NCBI GenBank assembly: GCA_017880985.1
Contig: JADGRK010000117.1
Coordinates: 1 to 7,307, forward strand
DNA: 7,307 nt
Reading direction: 5' to 3'
DNA from: Rhodoferax sp.
GTDB lineage: Bacteria; Pseudomonadota; Gammaproteobacteria; Burkholderiales; Burkholderiaceae_C
Positions 6,041-7,307 of the stretch are shown piece after piece; the first letter of the stretch is position 1, and every line of letters starts with the position of its first letter. A model generated the notes under the pieces. It searched no databases, was not told where the DNA came from, and saw nothing but the letters and a program-made list of their open reading frames with translations. A program made the translations under genes and the position numbers.

Positions 6041-7307
6041 GTGACCAACCGAAACCGGGCTTACTACGCGGATTCAATCGGAGACTTTCTAACGATCATC
6101 AGACGAGATACTTGGCACGCTGGTGCGGAGTAGCGCGTTTAGCATTGAGGGGCCGCAACGTAATGCCTGGCTTGAGCAGATCAGCTTGCTGAAAGGCACT
6201 TTGGGCACTTACGCAGGCCGAGGCAAGGTGTATTTTGAGTACGCCGTACCAAGGCTTGGTAAACGGATTGATGTTGTTGTGTTGCTTGACCACGTTATTT
6301 TTGTGATGGAGTTCAAAGTCGGCGAAAAGGAATTTCTATCTTCCGCAAAAGACCAAGTGTGGGATTACGCAGTAGATCTGAAGAACTTCCATGAGACTAC
6401 GCACGACAAAACGGTAGCGCCCGTCCTGATTGCCACACGCGCGCAAGACCACCATTCAATCATTGCGACCACGCCTCAAAATGACGGTGTGCTGCTGCCG
6501 ATCAACGCCTCGCCATGCCAACTCAATTGCGTCTTGGATCAGGTTTTACTGTTCTCCGATGGCCAATCAATTGACTCCGTCACGTGGGAAGCTGGCGGCT
6601 ACCATCCAACGCCCACGATCATTGAAGCGGCGATGGCGCTATACAGCGGTCATGCGGTTTCTGAAATCTCGCGCAGTGATGCCTCGGCGATTAACTTAAG
6701 TCGAACATCGTCGGCAATTTCAAAGATCATTTCGTCGTCGCGGAAGCAATCAACAAAATCCATTTGCTTAGTGACTGGTGTGCCTGGCGCGGGAAAGACC
6801 CTCGTCGGCCTTGATATTGCCACGCAACACACAGACAAGGACAGTGCCCATCACTCTGTTTTTCTCTCGGGTAATGGCCCGTTGGTCGCGATTCTGCGCG
6901 AAGCGCTAGCGCGCGATAAGGTTCGTCGCGAAGCCGAGGCCGGGAAAAAAATCAAGAAAGGTGAGGCGCTGAGTGAAGTCAAATTGTTCATTCAAAATGT
7001 GCACCATTTTCGTGATGAATGCTTGATTGACTTGAACCGTCGTCCCATAGAGCACGTTGCCATTTTCTATGAGGCACAACGAGCTTGGAATCTCGACCAG
7101 ACCGCCGCGTTCATGCTTCGAAAGAAACAGAAAGAAGGCTTTGACCAATCCGAGCCTGAGTTTTTGATTTCGTGTTTAAACCGGCATGATGACTGGGCCG
7201 TAGTGGTCTGTCTGGTCGGCGGTGGACAAGAGATCAATACGGGAGAGGCGGGTATCGAAGAATGGATTCATGCCCTGCAGCGTTCTTTCCCTGATTGGCA
7301 CATTCAT
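6041..7307 (+). pseudogene. DUF2075 (Schlafen-group-3 helicase-like) nuclease-ATPase, frameshifted, 3' end outside window
   Basis: Large ATPase of the DUF2075 family (PF09848), here with an N-terminal nuclease-like region; the cellular role is poorly known, and a nucleic-acid or defence role is inferred. From GTG 6041 the frame reads TNRNRAYYADSIGDFLT, typical of family N-termini, but stops at TAG 6131. The family sequence continues one base over (DEILGTLVRSSAFSIEGPQR from 6102) and stays open to the window end, so a +1 shift lies near 6089-6101. Removing the A at 6095 would give FLTSSDEILG. Next come YFEYAVPRLGKRIDVVV and FVMEFKVGEKEF (PD-(D/E)XK-like Asp and ExK), then DQVWDYAVDLKNFHE. Walker A is GVPGAGKT (6778-6801). 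Walker B reads IFYEAQRAW where the family has IFDEAQRAW. VGGGQEINTGEAG near 7213 is a family signature. Base composition is more AT-rich than the genes upstream. A restart at GTG 6123 could give a nearly full-length product. Sequencing error is possible. Confidence 0.8.

Noticed and set aside
6430..6699. 89-codon + strand frame as an independent gene
   Set aside because: It lies in a different frame inside the DUF2075 coding region, where the other frame gives continuous family sequence.
6041..7307. Programmed +1 frameshift as the normal expression mode of the DUF2075 gene
   Set aside because: No slippery codon run, internal Shine-Dalgarno or stop-codon shift site is seen at the junction, and the Walker B change suggests decay instead.

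Overview
The window reads as a piece of a GC-rich proteobacterial chromosome. The Kam, HipA and ParE-like sequences have a betaproteobacterial flavour (Burkholderiales, perhaps Comamonadaceae). That assignment is an impression from protein style and codon use; no 16S gene or other marker is present. All genes I can support lie on the + strand.

Region 1 (2-3578) is the downstream half of a lysine fermentation (beta-lysine branch) operon: kamD (5' end outside the window), kamE, kal and kce. KamD and KamE form the adenosylcobalamin- and PLP-dependent lysine 5,6-aminomutase, which turns beta-lysine into 3,5-diaminohexanoate. A dehydrogenase (Kdd, not in the window) would oxidise this to 5-amino-3-oxohexanoate. 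Kce then condenses and cleaves that with acetyl-CoA to give 3-aminobutyryl-CoA and acetoacetate, and Kal removes ammonia to give crotonyl-CoA. kamD/kamE overlap by 8 bp and kamE/kal by 1 bp. kal and kce are separated by about 115 bp carrying a two-hairpin, REP-like palindromic repeat. The missing partners (kamA, kdd) are presumably upstream.

Region 2 (3579-5235) is a hipBA toxin-antitoxin module: an 87-aa HTH antitoxin that keeps the C-terminal Trp of HipB, followed 3 nt later by an intact 445-aa HipA kinase. The 52-bp space before hipB carries several inverted repeats that look like operators.

Region 3 (5236-6015) is a second toxin-antitoxin module. A 149-aa protein with an antitoxin-like C-terminal tail overlaps a 98-aa RelE/ParE-type toxin by 4 bp. 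A perfect 14-bp palindrome sits 7 bp before the antitoxin start.

Region 4 (6016-7307) is a visibly more AT-rich gene for a large DUF2075 (Schlafen-group-3 helicase-like) ATPase with an N-terminal PD-(D/E)XK-like nuclease region. It runs off the window. Its reading frame is broken by a +1 shift near 6089-6101, and its Walker B Asp appears replaced by Tyr, so it is probably a decaying or inactive defence-type gene.

The layout is a metabolic operon followed by a strip of toxin-antitoxin and defence-like accessory genes. I saw no tRNA, rRNA, CRISPR array, IS element or convincing rho-independent terminator.
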